Notes under the pieces: model-generated
The model's input: only the letters and a program-made list of their open reading frames with translations
Told to the model about the DNA's origin: nothing
Databases searched by the model: none
Shown: piece after piece, positions 22,769 to 32,878 of the stretch
How positions within the stretch are numbered: the stretch's first letter is position 1
Layout: each line of letters opens with the position of its first letter
Translations under genes and position numbers: made by a program
Assembly: GCF_030272615.1 (NCBI RefSeq)
Contig: NC_081408.1
Location: 203,342,191-203,402,190, forward strand
DNA: 60,000 nucleotides
Reading direction: 5' to 3'
Source: Cryptomeria japonica
Lineage: Eukaryota > Streptophyta > Pinopsida > Cupressales > Cupressaceae

Positions 22769-24283
22769 ATGGTTGAAATCCGTCTTCAAAAATATAGGAG
22801 AGAAGCTAAAGAGGCTGAAGAGTCCACAAACATGAGTTCTTATGAGTATGATAATGATATCTTTTTCAATTCTAATCATACTACATTACCTGACATGGAT
22901 GCCTATAGAAACATTCCAAATGTTGAGAACATGGACACTACAAACAACAATGATACACACAATGACCATATGGACAACTTTTCCGTACATTCAGCAGATG
23001 TGGAAGAATCCATTATGAATCCCCATTTCAATCGATTGGTTAAGGAAATAATGAGGAGGGATAGACAATACTTCCTACAAATGATGGCACAAAGTGGAGC
23101 CAAGATACCTCATGATTTCGACATGTCTCAAATAATGGAAAATTGACCTTTGCAACAAACTCACTCCAACATGGATCAAAGTAGACCTAATAGTGGAGGC
23201 AATAGAGGACCACATATGGTACCTAAATCACCATCATCTTTGTTTCAAAAACCAGAGGTCCCACATACACATGGTCAAGCATCTGATACTCACCTTCGCA
23301 GGCCATTATGGAGGTCTTATGCAGAAAGATATGCTCAATCACATACCAATGCTAAGGATCAACCACCAAAGCAATTGGATATTGAAAGGCATGCTCAAAA
23401 TTTGGACACAAGGAAACCCTATGTCAAATTTGGGGGCAACACATTAGAACATGACATGCCTGTAGAGTATGGTATACATGGATAAAACAGATATGGCATT
23501 CCTCAACATGAATCTATACCAAGTGGTCCATATACGCAGCATCATTATAGACCTCCTCCATTTGAACATGTGTATGATCAATATCATCCATATATGCAAT
23601 ATGCTCCTCCTCCAATTGGTGCCTCAAGCATGGGGTATGGTTCGAGAAGTCGATCTCCACCTAAGAGAAATTTGGAGCAACAAATCAGGGACTTACAAAA
23701 GAAAATGGAGGACATAAATACACCGAAACCAACATACACAATGAGATACATATGTCCTTATCCATTTGACAAGAGCATTTCAATGCCTCCTTTTCCTACA
23801 CACTTTGTGATGCCTAAGTTTGATAAGTATAGAGGAAAAGGGGATCCTAAGGCACACATAAGACAATTTTTCACAGCTTGCATTGAAGTAGCAGCAAAAG
23901 AGACATATTTGATGAGATTATTCCTACAAAGCTTAGGTGATCAAGCTATGGAATGGTTCTCCCAACTCCCACCTGGTATTAAGTCATGGGGTGACTTAGC
24001 AGAGGAATTTATTCAACATTTCTCCTACAATATAGAGACAGACATATCAGTCACTACTTTGTGCAACACCAAGCAAAAAGAGGGAGAGTCTTTTGCATCA
24101 TTTTTACAAAGATGGAGGAATCTAGCTAGCAGATGCTCTTGTGAAATTCCACAAAAACAAATGGTAGATATGTTCACACAAAATGTTAACAAAGACATTG
24201 GTTATGATCTAAGGAAAGCTTGTTTGTCCACCTTCAAGGACGTTATTGAAAAAAGACTTAGCAATAGAAAAGGTCCTAATTGA
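22769..24283 (+). pseudogene. Gypsy gag
   Basis: One reading frame runs from ATG 22,769 to 24,283 with two in-frame stops, TGA at 23,144 and TAA at 23,483. The N-terminal third is acidic and asparagine-rich, and the middle is proline/tyrosine/histidine-rich. The C-terminal part is a retrotransposon gag domain: MPKFDKYRGKGDPKAHIRQF near 23,810-23,870, then GDQAMEWFSQLPPGIKSWGD and FASFLQRWRNLASRC. It is followed in another frame by the zinc-knuckle and protease section. A run of six A at 24,247-24,252 marks the frame change. Confidence 0.85.
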
Positions 24284-25817
24284 GCAAGGAGTCATTAAGA
24301 TATTTAAGGAGAACAAAGATGACTTTAAAGGAAAAGACAAGCCAAGATTTTGGAATAAAAACAAGAACACAGTCAATGATGGTGTTGTTGATGCCAATAC
24401 AGTGCGACCCAAATTCATCTTTTCGGGATCAAGTTCTACAAACAATCAAGTGAATACTCAAACAACTTCTAGATCACAAAGGAAGTACACCCCATTGGGA
24501 GAACCACTTGAGTTAGTCTTCAAGAAGCTAGTGGCAAACAAGGTAATCATAGTTCCAGATTTTCCTCCATATGAACCAAAGGTTAAACCAAATTGGTGGA
24601 ATGATGATGAGTATTGTGAATTTCATAAGAGCAATGGTCATAAAATAGGAAATTGTCACCGACTGAAGAACATCATACAAGATCTCATTGATAGAGGTGA
24701 CATTGAGATTGAGGGACACTCCTCCAATAAAAAACATGAGATGTTTAAGGAACCATTCCCAAAGCATGACAAGGGAAAAGCTAAAGCCACGGATGACCAA
24801 ACAAACTATACCAAAGCATCCTATAACTATGATTCAACTATCAATCACATCTTGATGGACAATTACGTCTCTACCATTATCATCAAGGACAAAAACCCTA
24901 AAAATTCTAATCGGAGACCCAAGATTGTCCTAAAAGGTGTTGGATCTTCTTCCGAACCTGCCTCCGAATGTAATGTCACAACTCATCGAGGTAAAATCAC
25001 TTTGCAAGGTGCTCCAACTAAAAACACTACTTCTTCATCAACTAAGCCTGAGTATGACCTTGTAGAACAGTTAGGGAAGACACCCGCGCTCATCTCCATC
25101 CTTGAGCTCTTACACATATCCCCCGCACATAAAGCCATTCTTGAAAAAATCTTGAGAGACACCACCATTCCTACCGATCTGAACGTGGACCAGTTTCAAG
25201 CCATGGTGGGATACCTTTCCATTCCACACTCCCTTACATTCATAGAAGCCGACGATGCCTCTGTAAGTCAGCCACATAATGCACCATTACACATTGAAGC
25301 CTTCATACACAAACATAGAATCAAACGAGTCCTGATAGATGGAGGAGTAGGTCTAAACATTTGTACATTGAGCACAATTAAACAATTGGGATATTCAGAT
25401 AAAGCTGTGAATTCTACAAACAAAATTATCATCAAAGCATATGATGATGAAGAGCATTCATCCAAGGGTACAGTCACCTTACCTCTCAGAGTTGGGCAAG
25501 TTACAAAGGATGTGGTTTGTCAAGTCCTAGACCTAGATCTCACATACAATATATTACTAGGACATCTTTGGATTCATGAACTGAGGCCAGTCCCATCTAC
25601 ATATCATCAATGTATCAAGTTTCCATACAATGGAGTTGAAGTGACCATCAAAGTGGATCCAAATCCATTCATATATTGCAACAATCTGCGACCTCAATCA
25701 GAAATAACAATTCCATCCAATCGAGAGGCTATTCCTTCATCAGCATATGTGGATCTAGAATCATTAAAAAGCTTTAGTATCCAAACATGCAGAGCTAAAA
25801 GAAAAGTTCAAGATTAA
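24246..25817 (+). CDS. Gypsy gag C-terminus and aspartic protease
   Basis: A 523-codon open frame continues gag in the next frame. A zinc-binding segment CEFHKSNGHKIGNCHRLK lies at about residues 123-140. A long lysine- and serine-rich linker follows. A retropepsin-like domain begins around residue 352, with VLIDGGVGLNICT as the active-site motif (the D-T/S-G triad reads DGG, common in this plant gypsy group) and ILLGHLWIHELRPVPS near the C-terminal end. The frame stops soon after the protease, before any reverse transcriptase. It may be functional as a gag-protease donor only if the frame change upstream is bypassed. Confidence 0.8.
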   Translation: MKKDLAIEKVLIEQGVIKIFKENKDDFKGKDKPRFWNKNKNTVNDGVVDANTVRPKFIFSGSSSTNNQVNTQTTSRSQRKYTPLGEPLELVFKKLVANKVIIVPDFPPYEPKVKPNWWNDDEYCEFHKSNGHKIGNCHRLKNIIQDLIDRGDIEIEGHSSNKKHEMFKEPFPKHDKGKAKATDDQTNYTKASYNYDSTINHILMDNYVSTIIIKDKNPKNSNRRPKIVLKGVGSSSEPASECNVTTHRGKITLQGAPTKNTTSSSTKPEYDLVEQLGKTPALISILELLHISPAHKAILEKILRDTTIPTDLNVDQFQAMVGYLSIPHSLTFIEADDASVSQPHNAPLHIEAFIHKHRIKRVLIDGGVGLNICTLSTIKQLGYSDKAVNSTNKIIIKAYDDEEHSSKGTVTLPLRVGQVTKDVVCQVLDLDLTYNILLGHLWIHELRPVPSTYHQCIKFPYNGVEVTIKVDPNPFIYCNNLRPQSEITIPSNREAIPSSAYVDLESLKSFSIQTCRAKRKVQD

Positions 25818-26884
25818 AGACCTAGGATGTGGTGAGTATATCTTTCATGTTGATCAACTCCCACTATCTCCTAAGGTATTCAGTCAACAAGAACAACCTA
25901 CAAACAATTTTCAGTGCCAAGGAATTGGGTGTGAACCACCTAGTGTTGTGGCTACTAAGTCTGAATGTAAATCTCCTCTAGTGGTGCAAGCAACTCTTGA
26001 TATCAATAGTCCTAAGAGTGGTTCCAACAAAGAATCTATGCACATATCGCCAGCCCTCTTGAGAACTCTCATAGCCTTACTATTTCATCCACTCATTCCA
26101 TTTCCACTCCACTTCCAGACTTGGATCAAGAAGAATTACAAAAGCCCTTACTCATTGGGGATCACAAATCAAGCTTTGAAAAGAAAAATCGAAAAGTCAA
26201 AAATAAAGAAAAGTCCTTTAGTCCAAATCAAAATCAAAAGCTACTAGACTCTACAAAAATCAAGGTCAAGGATAAAGATCCTATGAAAGAAAAAGAACAA
26301 GAGTTGATCTCCCCTAATATCAAAATAACCGGGGGCAAAAGTTCTAATTCAAGTCAAAAAGCATACTTGTTGATCCTAAGTCTCCATCATGCTAGCCTAC
26401 TTTCACTTCTTTTCACAATCATAAGCCTTCATAACTCATCCACTTGTTCCACACATCCATTCCATTTTTGTGATACATCATGGACCTTTAATGGAGCTTC
26501 CTCGAAGGAATTTTCTATTAGGGATGCCCAAACTTCTTCAGGTGACATGCATATGGGCCTACGTAGTCCACACACTAGAAATTCTATTTCAGTTCCTTAA
26601 TCAAGGAAGACAGTCACTCAAGATACACATCATTCAGTCAAGGAACAATGTAGCTACAATCACAAAGTCAATCCTCACACATTTGAGGTAGGTGATTTGG
26701 TTCTCAGAGAAAATCCTAAAAATCAGCAAGACAGAGAGAAGAAGGGCAAGTTCGAACCAAACTGGCTTGGTCCCTACATCATCACAATGGCATATGGATC
26801 TGGGGCATATCAGCTCTCAACTACAGAGGGTGAACCTTTGGAGGATCCTATCAATAGCATGCACCTTTTCAAGTTTTACACATA
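25818..26884 (+). pseudogene. Deleted pol remnant with integrase C-terminal tail
   Basis: Only about 0.8 kb separates the protease from the integrase tail, where about 2.7 kb of reverse transcriptase, RNase H and integrase would be expected. The first part still shows the linker after protease (GCGEYIFHVDQLPLSPK near 25,830). Lysine-rich frames without recognisable catalytic motifs follow. From about 26,680 the tail reads FEVGDLVLRENP, then GKFEPNWLGPYII, GAYQLSTTEGEPL and INSMHLFKFYT, which is the conserved end of gypsy integrases. An internal deletion is the simplest explanation. Confidence 0.8.
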
Positions 26885-28691
26885 GCTCTTCGGAATATCC
26901 TAATTTCAAAAATACAAAAAAAAATCAAAAAATTTCAAAAAAAAAAAAAATCAAAATTTTTCAAAAATACAAAAAAAAAATCAAAAAATTCAAAAACACA
27001 AAAAAATTATAAAACAAAAAAAATCGTTACTTGGTGAAAACCTGGCAAACAGGCGCCTTGTGACAACAAAAAAATCAAAAAATTGAAAAAAGTAAAGAGA
27101 AATAATTTCATCCAACGGTGAAAACCACTTCGGTGGCGCCCTAGGCAAGTACCATGGTGAAAACTGGGTCACTAGCACCATGTGTAGAGACATTGCTCCT
27201 CCCTCCTTCAAGATTCTCTTTCATCCTTTCACTTTGTACACACTCACAACCTATTCATTCATAATAAACTTACCCATTCCCATCATGGCTTGTTATTGAT
27301 CTACCCAAGATTGGTTAGCCATTCATAATAAACCTCCCTTTTTACCTCCCTTTCCATCCATAATAAATTAGATCCTATCGATGGCTAAGGAAAATCCTAC
27401 ATCTAGTGATGGGTGTGGAACTAAGAACATCACATGTTTCAAGGAGTACAGTTTCTTCTAGCTTTCTTCAGTCTATCCACACACAATCCGCAATAAAGCA
27501 ACATTTGCATCACAGATCCACAATAAAGTTTCATCTTCTCCGCAATAAAGTATCAGTTTCATGGATTCAGTCAATTTCAGATGAGACACAACAGCAACAA
27601 TGGGCTTCAACAAAATCAAATCTTTCAATAAACTTAGAAAACATTATGGTTCAGTGCTATCTATCCATTTTGTAAAAGTAAACATTTTGACCACAATCAA
27701 ATAAGACTTATACAAGTGACAAGAGACACTAAACTTGAGGACTACAGTGGATGTTGGTGTCGAGTCTTGGTTTTCTTTTGATTTTATCTTTTGGTGACAT
27801 GTCTTTTAGCTATTTCAGGATGTCTCTGACTAGAGATTCTATCTCCAGGATGTCTTTGACTAGAAAGGCGAGGATGGGGTATCGTCACATATTTTTGTTT
27901 GCTGTCTGTGGATTGTCTCTTAGTAATTCTATGACTTGTCCAAGGATATGAGGACACTATGAGTCTAGTGTGAACTGGAGCATTCTTTGTTTGTGACTTT
28001 CTTATCTCCATGCAAATAGGTACAATGACTTTCTGGGTCGAACATATGCCTCGATTTTCATAACCTATCTTGCCATAATAAAGCTCAATGATGATAATGC
28101 ACAAGAAGCTCTTTCACTTTCATATCTTCTGTCTTCCATCCCCCTTTCTTGATTGACTTCCATTGTCCTTCTCAAGTCCGTGTAGCTTGCTATCACATGA
28201 CTGAGTATAATGACACACCAAAAACATTTACATTTCATGTAGTTGCACCTACATTACCACATATTAAGCATTTCATACATACATATAGATATCACAATTG
28301 CACCATATCCTGCACACAACACATGTTAGCACATCTTACATTTTTATCATGTAAATAGTTCTTTGCATTATCATATTCATCTGCATTACATACATTCACA
28401 TTTACATCATGCATACACATATAAAACATAAAAGAACAAAAAAATATTGCATTGCCTCATATACATATTTGCATCCATATCATAAGCATCACATAAAACA
28501 TACATCATGAAAAATCTCATCACATAGGTACACATGCATATAGCTACCATAAAGATGAATCATCTCATATATATAATCATAAGTGTCATGATACAATGAT
28601 GTCAAAATACATATGGCTACAAAATCACCTCCAAGTGTCTACATCATCATACAAAATGGTACAATACTAATACATAGGGAGCCCTCTACGG
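26885..28691. other. Gypsy 3' non-coding region
   Basis: Begins with an A-rich tract of the type AAAAATCAAAAATT at 26,905-27,015. Three GGTGAAAAC motifs follow at about 27,032, 27,117 and 27,154, each within 40 bp of a GGCGCC or CACCA motif. A 30-bp sequence around CAGGATGTCTYTGACTAGA is duplicated at 27,817-27,872. The stretch 28,190-28,640 is rich in CATA/ACAT. No gene is recognised on the + strand. Confidence 0.6.
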
Positions 28692-29284
28692 CTACGATGA
28701 ACTCCCTCCCTCAGAGCTAGCTGCCCTCGACAAAGTTTGAGCCCTAGAAGGACCTGCCCCAAGATCATCTCTCCTGGCCCCTGTGTCCTCTATAGCCACC
28801 CCTCGTGTCGCCCTATCCAAATAGAGGAACCCACTGATAACTCTTGCCAACACTATTGGTAGTTCTAATCCTGTCCATGTCATGGTATCCTATGCCACAT
28901 GTCCCACCCTCATCTCTAGTCCCAGATCCTAGAACACTCATCTAAGGGCATCCCTATCTCCGTCTCGATTGTAAGGAATCAGCTCCCCATCGATCAGTAT
29001 CCATAGAATCTTGTATACATCCTTTAGGGTGACTGTCATCTCACCCATCGACAAATGAAAACTACAAGTCTCTGAGTGCCATCTCTCAACTAGTGCAATC
29101 AGCAATTTCATGTTCACCCGAAACTCAGGTACATATAGAATATGTCTCAATCCCATAGCCTCAATCGCAGCTCGGTCCTTGACTGTCAACTTAGGTCTCA
29201 ACCTCTAAGTCGATGGGAATCTCTCCCATGACTTCAACATAGGCAAATACTCTTGCAGTCACACAAATCAATCATCTCAGTCCT

Positions 29285-29465
29285 AGTGACACTCACTGTT
29301 CATCACAAAGTGTTGCTTCTATCCTAGTGGTACTCCATGTTCATCACAAAGTACTATGTGTTTGGCACTCACTATTCATCACTAAGTGCTGCTCATATTT
29401 TAGTACTCCCTGTTAATCACAAAGTACTATATCTTGGTACTCACTATTCATCACAAAGTGCCTTG
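29285..29465. repeat. Tandem repeat of about 40 bp x 5 in the PMD intron
   Basis: Units of the form GGTACTCACTGTTCATCACA followed by AAGTRCT recur about five times with small changes. They fall inside the putative intron of the antisense PMD remnant. Confidence 0.7.
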
Positions 29466-29489
29466 ATCTATCTTATCCTAGGGCCTATG

Positions 29490-29665
29490 CTTGAGTGAAT
29501 CCTCTTGAGTAGTTTCCTAATTGGTAATGTATGTTCTATCATAGAATTGTCAATCCTAGCCCTATTTGTTATCCTAGTCTTCCCTAGAGGACCTGCTTGA
29601 GTGTATCCTCTCAACAACTTATCCAATCGACAGCGTATGTTCATCACAGAACTACTGATTTGACC
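29490..29665. repeat. Two-copy direct repeat in the PMD intron
   Basis: TTGAGTGWATCCTCT followed some 40 bp later by TATGTTC and ATCACAGAA occurs near 29,492 and again near 29,609. The copies have diverged. Confidence 0.55.
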
Positions 29666-29954
29666 TAGAAGACACAAATTCACATTTTTTTGATACAAAC
29701 GTGTTTTTCTGACATAAACATGCATTTATTACATTACCTAGCATGCATTAATGACAATAATAAATGCATCAAAGTACAAAGAGGTTTTGTGGTACTTACT
29801 GGCTCTCTTGCCTCTATTGGTCTCTGGAATCGGTGAACACGATTGAATCTGTGAGCCACTGCCATCACTGCTGACTGCTGCTGCTCTATCTCGCTCTGCA
29901 CTTTGATCTCTTGGATGTGTGGATGACAATGAGGATGTTTTCCCCTCGTGGTCT

Positions 29955-29965
29955 ATCTTATATAC
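29955..29965 (-). promoter_or_regulatory. Possible TATA box for the antisense PMD gene
   Basis: On the minus strand GTATATAAGAT lies about 26-36 bases upstream of the candidate ATG at 29,929. That would imply a very short 5' untranslated region, or a start further in. Confidence 0.35.
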
Positions 29966-29967
29966 TA

Positions 29968-30001
29968 CCCTAGCCCTAGCCCTAGCCCTAGCCCTAGCCC
30001 G
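29968..30001. repeat. CCCTAG hexamer microsatellite
   Basis: Five uninterrupted CCCTAG units, next to the antisense promoter region of the gypsy element. It resembles a telomere-type variant but is short. Confidence 0.85.
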
Positions 30002-30202
30002 AGTTAGTCTTCGTTATCATGTGACTTTGTCACTTTATCTGGTCAGTCCATTCTAGCCTTTGTTTCTTATCGAGAGATTGTTTATGATCTTTTCAGACAT
30101 TTTCATCCAATCTCTCGAGGGGGCATATCACTCCCATCTTGGGGCAACTCTGTATCAGTTCATCTTATCTTCTTTGAAACAACGCGACAAGCTGCATTGT
30201 CT

Positions 30203-30217
30203 CAAAGAGGGGCAAAA
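30203..30217 (+). other. Gypsy polypurine tract
   Basis: CAAAGAGGGGCAAAA directly precedes the TG of the 3' LTR, the expected place for the plus-strand primer. Confidence 0.75.
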
Positions 30218-31013
30218 TGTAGACACCTAAAATTGTCCAGTCTAATTAAATAAATATTTTATTTATTTAATTACTTTAGCCTAATTCTTCTATTAATTAA
30301 ATAAATCTTTATTTATTTAATTAATTCATTTATCCTCTTCTAGCATTATTTCTCATTTAAATAAATGCATTTATTTATTTAAATTATCCTTTTCGTAAAT
30401 TAAATAAATATCTTATTTATTTAATTGATCCCACTTCTTCTATTAATTAAATAAATCTTTATTTATTTAATTAATTCATTAGCCTTTTCTACCTATGACA
30501 CATGTCATTCATCTCTTAATTCATACACTACCTACCCCTTTCATTGTTTTATTATTTCTTTTACCTACCTTCTAATCATAGTCGACCTCTTTTTACACCT
30601 CTCAATCTTATCCCTCCATTTCATATTGTGTCTTCTATATAAGGAGATGTTTCCTTCATTATCAAACCCTAATCAATCATTCTAGCTAACTAATTAGCTA
30701 ATGAATCATCTTAGTGACTTGACTACACTATGATCCTACTTGCAACCACATTCCATTCTTTGTTGAGCTCTTGTGCACATAAAATCTGAGAGCAAATATA
30801 TCAAGCAAGATCAATGGAGATAGGAAGAATGGAGACCAAAACCCTATTGGACATGTGATGGTATAATCTTTGTGATTTCATTTGATTTGCATTGTCTTAG
30901 GTAATCTTCATATGTTATGGTGGATCTTTGTTGTTGTTAGGCTAGGGTTTTATGGTTGAATTCATTTAGCCTTTCAATATTGTTATTATTGTTATCCATT
31001 TTCACCATATACA
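30218..31013 (+). repeat. Gypsy 3' LTR
   Basis: 796 bp, from TGTAGACACC to CATATACA, differing from the 5' LTR at about 20 positions by eye. It carries the same five palindromes and TATA box (30,635-30,644). It is followed by ATGGG, the right target duplication. Confidence 0.9.
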
Positions 31014-31883
31014 ATGGGTATTCAATGTTGTCGTGGAACTCTGAGCAAAGATGAAATTGTTTTTAAAGTCCCAAGAGCTCTACCATCAACTCACAAAATG
31101 AAGGCTACTTCTATTAATGAGTTGAGAACAATGGCTAATACATCTATGAAAAGAGATACTTTGGCTGGGAAACTATCTTCTTTTGAGCTTGAGGAATTTG
31201 GACCTTCTAGAGCTGTAAAGACTAAACCTGCTTTTCATGCATCTACATGTACAACCAATAAGTAAGACTGGACAACTTTATATGAAAAAGAATTAGAAGA
31301 TATGAAGAGAGAAGATGATGAGTTTGAGCAACTTGAAGCACTATTTTCTAGAAGAGTACCAAAAGGACCATTAGGAAGTAAATATGAAGATAAAGCACCT
31401 TTTAAATATTTTGCATGTAATAATATTGGTCATTTTGCATCCAGATTTCTTGAAAGGAATTCAAGATTTGAAGAAAGAGTTAAAAGATCATTTAAACCTA
31501 ACCCTAAATATCAAAACAAGTATAGATTAAAGAAAAGTAGAGATAAATCATGCTACACAGTAGATGAGGAAGGCATTACTAATTCAAATGATGAACCGAC
31601 AAAAGATTATGCTAGTGGATTCGGCAATGGGAAGGAATGGGTATTCTTAGCTATCAAGGAAGATGATCTGGCACTAGAAGAGAATGTACCTATGGAGAAG
31701 GAACTTCCTGCTAAAATTGAGGATAAGGATGAATGGGTAATTGAGAGTTGTTGTTCACATCATATGACTAGAGATAAAAGGAATTTTTTGTCTTTGCACG
31801 AAAATGATGGTGGACTAGTTAGATTTGGAGATGACATGGCATGTATGATAAAAAAAAAGAGGAAATATATCATTAGATGGTAA
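31014..31883 (+). pseudogene. Copia copy 2 gag (rest) and protease
   Basis: Coding continues directly after the gypsy insertion. The zinc knuckle is broken: the first and last cysteines are replaced (YFACNNIGHFASRF). The protease motif has changed from DSG to ESC (DEWVIESCCSHHM), so the catalytic aspartate is lost. Copy 1 keeps both. A stop at 31,263 and a frame change near 31,860 add to the damage. Confidence 0.85.
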
Positions 31884-32878
31884 GAACAATATTGACAATG
31901 TTTATTATGTTGAAGGTTTGAAGCATAATCTTTAAGTGTAGGGCAATTAGTAGATAAGAGATTTCAATTATAGCTCAATGATGGAAAATACAAAATCATT
32001 AATAGATATGGCTTGGAGATTGCAACCGGTACATAAACAAAAGGTAACATATTTCATTTCAACTCTGGTTATGGCATAAAAGGTTGTGTCATGTGAATTT
32101 TGATTCCATTGTAAAGATTAGTTCAACTAAGGCTATTAGAGATATACCTAAGATTATGAAGCCCTATAATCCAGTATGTAAAGAATGTCAAATGGGTAAA
32201 CAGGTCAGAACCTCTTTTAGGAGTATACAAGATAAATCAAATGATGTTCTTGATCTTATTCATACTAATTTGTGTGGCCTTTCTAGAGTTAAAAAGTTTT
32301 CATGGCGATAGATATTTCATGCTAATCATTGATGATTATTCTAGAATGATGTGGGTTACTTTTTTGAGAGAAAAATCTGAAGCATTTGAAAAGTTTAAAA
32401 TCTTTAAGGCTAAAGTGGAAAGTGAGTTAGGATTGAAGATTAAATTTTTGAGATCAGATCATGGTGGAGAATTCACATCAGATGAGTTTAATAAATTTTA
32501 TGACAAGCATGGTATTAGAAGATAATTTTTTGCTCCCCGAACACCTCAGCAGAATGGAGTTGTGGAAAGGAAAAACAAAACTATTTGGATGCTGCTAGAA
32601 CAATGATGATGGAAGCTAATCCACCTCATATCTACTGGAGAGAAGTAGTTATTACATCAGTTTATACATTCAACAAAGTACATATCAAAGGAGAAATCAA
32701 TAAGACACCTTATGAATTATGGTTTGGCAATACACCTACAATTAAGTATTTCAAAATTTTTGGTAGTAAATGTTATATCAAGAGAGATGATACTATTGAT
32801 CCTAGAAGTGATGAAGGCATATTTCTTGGTTATTCTAATAAAAGTAAAGCATATAAATTTTATAACAAGAGACTATAG
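31884..32878 (+). pseudogene. Copia copy 2 integrase
   Basis: The pre-integrase zinc region keeps LWHKRLCHVNF and CKECQMGKQ. The core keeps RSDHGGEF (catalytic aspartate present) and NGVVERKNKT. It is broken by a stop near 31,936, a short deletion near 32,060, frame changes near 32,290 and 32,580, and a stop at 32,523. The terminal segment CYIKRDD..SDEGIFLGYS is present. A 9-bp stretch found in copy 1 is missing after DDTI. Confidence 0.8.

Larger units (their letters stand above)
28692..29929 (-). pseudogene. Antisense plant-mobile-domain gene remnant carried by the gypsy element
   Basis: On the minus strand a first exon can be read from ATG 29,929 to a donor CCA|GTAAGT at 29,800/29,799. 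After an intron of about 550 bp full of tandem repeats, coding resumes near 29,250 (QEYLPMLKSWERFPST). It continues in one frame to 28,692 through RPKLTVKDRAAIEAMGLRHI, VPEFRVNMKLLIALVERWH, SFHLSMGEMTVTLKDVYKIL and PIVLARVISGFLYLDRATRG. These match the plant mobile domain (PMD) family found in MAIN/MAIL1-type proteins and in many plant transposons. Four in-frame stops interrupt the second part, and at least two fit TGG to TAG or TGA changes. The role of PMD in elements is not established. Confidence 0.75.
19412..31013 (+). mobile_element. Non-autonomous Ty3/gypsy element inserted in copia gag
   Basis: An 11.6-kb element with TG..CA LTRs (19,412-20,206 and 30,218-31,013) differing at about 20 of 795 positions by eye. 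It is flanked by ATGAG on the left and ATGGG on the right, a 5-bp duplication with one change. The internal region holds a 2.5-kb leader with tandem repeats, gag, protease and the C-terminal tail of an integrase, then a 3.3-kb 3' region with an antisense PMD gene remnant. Reverse transcriptase, RNase H and the integrase core are absent. High LTR identity makes it the youngest insertion of the nest. Confidence 0.9.

Noticed and set aside
22109-22776. Overlapping + strand frames of 83-108 codons before gypsy gag.
   Set aside because: They lie in the pyrimidine-rich leader, overlap in different frames and resemble no retroelement protein.
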